DNA of 64,000 bases from Ancylobacter gelatini (GTDB lineage: Bacteria; Pseudomonadota; Alphaproteobacteria; Rhizobiales; Xanthobacteraceae), in the NCBI RefSeq assembly GCF_022601675.1, contig NZ_JAKVIL010000003.1:124001-188000 (forward strand), read 5' to 3'. How positions within the stretch are numbered: the stretch's first letter is position 1; each line of letters starts with the position of its first letter. This document shows, one piece after another, positions 63,389 to 64,000 of the stretch. The notes under the pieces were generated by a model that was not told where the DNA came from, ran no database searches, and was given only the letters and a program-made list of their open reading frames with translations. Position numbers and translations under genes: made by a program.

Positions 63389-64000
63389 CTAGCTGCGGGC
63401 AAGCGAGGCGGCCGGCTGGGTGCGCTTGTCCCGGTACATCTCGAAATCCGCCCGCTTGACCACCATCTCCAGCCGCTCGCCGGGCACGCTGGTCGCCATG
63501 CCGGCCGACACGGAGAGGGTCGAGGCGGAGTAGAACTGGTTGTTCAGCGCGATCAGCTTCTCGATATTCTCCATCACCGCGAGACCGCCCTCGGCATCGA
63601 CGCCCGGCAGCAGCAGCGCGAACTCGTCGCCGCCGATGCGCGCAGCGCAATTCGGCTTGTCCACGGCCTTGGCCAGCACCTCGCCGGTACGCCGCAGCAG
63701 CGCGTCGCCGGCGGCGTGGCCGAGTTGGTCGTTGACCTGCTTCAGGTCGTCGAGATCCAGCATGATGATGGTGACCGGGAACGGTCCCTTACGCTCCAGT
63801 CGGTTCAACTCGTCGACATAGAAGGATCGGTTGTATAGCTTGGTCAGCACGTCGTGCTTGCCGAGATATTCGAGATAGGCCTCAGCCTTCTTGCGCGCGG
63901 TAATGTCGGTCAGGGCGATCTGCACCAGCGACCAGTCGTGTTCATGGCCCGGCAGCACCGAAAACTGAAGATGGACGTGCAACTCGTCGCCGTTCAGCGA
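63389..64000 (-). CDS. GGDEF diguanylate cyclase, N-terminus outside window
   Basis: The minus-strand frame is still open at base 64000, so the gene's start lies beyond; about 203 C-terminal residues are visible. The C-terminal end of a PAS domain (LVQIALTDITARKKAEAYLE) leads to a GGDEF domain (HDVLTKLYNRSFYVDELNRL; LDLDDLKQVND; ARIGGDEFALLLPG). The catalytic GGDEF is intact, and the RxxD inhibitory site normally just before it is absent. It should make cyclic di-GMP in response to a PAS-sensed signal. Confidence 0.92.
   Translation of the reverse strand, partial: SLNGDELHVHLQFSVLPGHEHDWSLVQIALTDITARKKAEAYLEYLGKHDVLTKLYNRSFYVDELNRLERKGPFPVTIIMLDLDDLKQVNDQLGHAAGDALLRRTGEVLAKAVDKPNCAARIGGDEFALLLPGVDAEGGLAVMENIEKLIALNNQFYSASTLSVSAGMATSVPGERLEMVVKRADFEMYRDKRTQPAASLARS

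Overview
The window is high-GC bacterial chromosome (roughly two thirds G+C by eye), gene-dense on both strands. The order pckA - hugZ-like - chvI - chvG - short hprK - EIIA(Man-type) - HPr - ... - ahcY, with an alphaproteobacterial-type ChvG/ChvI pair, points to the Hyphomicrobiales (Rhizobiales). A Xanthobacteraceae-like host (Ancylobacter/Starkeya/Xanthobacter type) is a guess; the sequence does not prove a genus.

Region 1, 1-5.4 kb (+): the 3' part of an acetamidase/formamidase gene; then a single 778-codon frame that joins an AraC-type regulator to a complete acetamidase/formamidase; then an FAD aromatic-ring monooxygenase.

Region 2, 5.5-27.1 kb: a large catabolic locus built around an FCD-type GntR regulator (14184-14867). 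Leftward run eight tightly packed genes: two paralogous NMT1/TauA-type ABC importers flanking an FAD/NAD(P)-binding protein, ending in a YtcJ-like amidohydrolase. Rightward run twelve genes with 0-22 bp gaps or ATGA overlaps: SDR, PLP aminotransferase, alpha/beta hydrolase, M20 carbamoyl/allantoate-type amidohydrolase, aldehyde dehydrogenase, a third ABC importer, a substrate-binding-protein homologue with no signal peptide, and a three-subunit DAO + [2Fe-2S] + FAD/NAD(P) dehydrogenase of the opine oxidase / hydroxyproline dehydrogenase / HcnABC type. Palindromes of the form TTTGGCATGCCAAA, with centres exactly 21 bp apart, lie in both control regions (three at 14995-15047, two at 14056-14089); a half-site sits just upstream of the regulator's ATG, and a further near-perfect copy lies upstream of the AraC-amidase fusion (1056-1069). 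I read this as one regulon for import and breakdown of an unidentified nitrogen-containing compound (amine/amide/carbamoyl chemistry).

Region 3, 27.2-34.4 kb: a 1418-residue autotransporter with a glycine-rich stretch and PATR-type repeats, an AraC regulator upstream of it, and a divergent exported class C beta-lactamase-like serine hydrolase. A tRNA-Ser(GGA) at 34876-34965 has its 3' end facing this accessory side.

Region 4, 35-48 kb: a small secreted protein, an RND efflux pair (membrane fusion lipoprotein + HAE1 pump, no outer-membrane gene), and a transglutaminase / circularly permuted ATP-grasp / alpha-E / transglutaminase cluster of unknown biochemical role, followed by an AmpG-like permease.

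Region 5, 49-64 kb: core genes: recR, an NhaD-type antiporter, a DUF3016 protein, pckA, a HugZ-like protein, chvI-chvG, the PTS-Ntr-type genes hprK/EIIA/HPr, a DUF1353 lipoprotein, ahcY (with a palindromic operator upstream and a strong terminator downstream), a GNAT acetyltransferase, a small membrane protein, ferredoxin-NADP reductase, a glyoxalase-fold protein, and the 3' part of a GGDEF protein cut by the window end.
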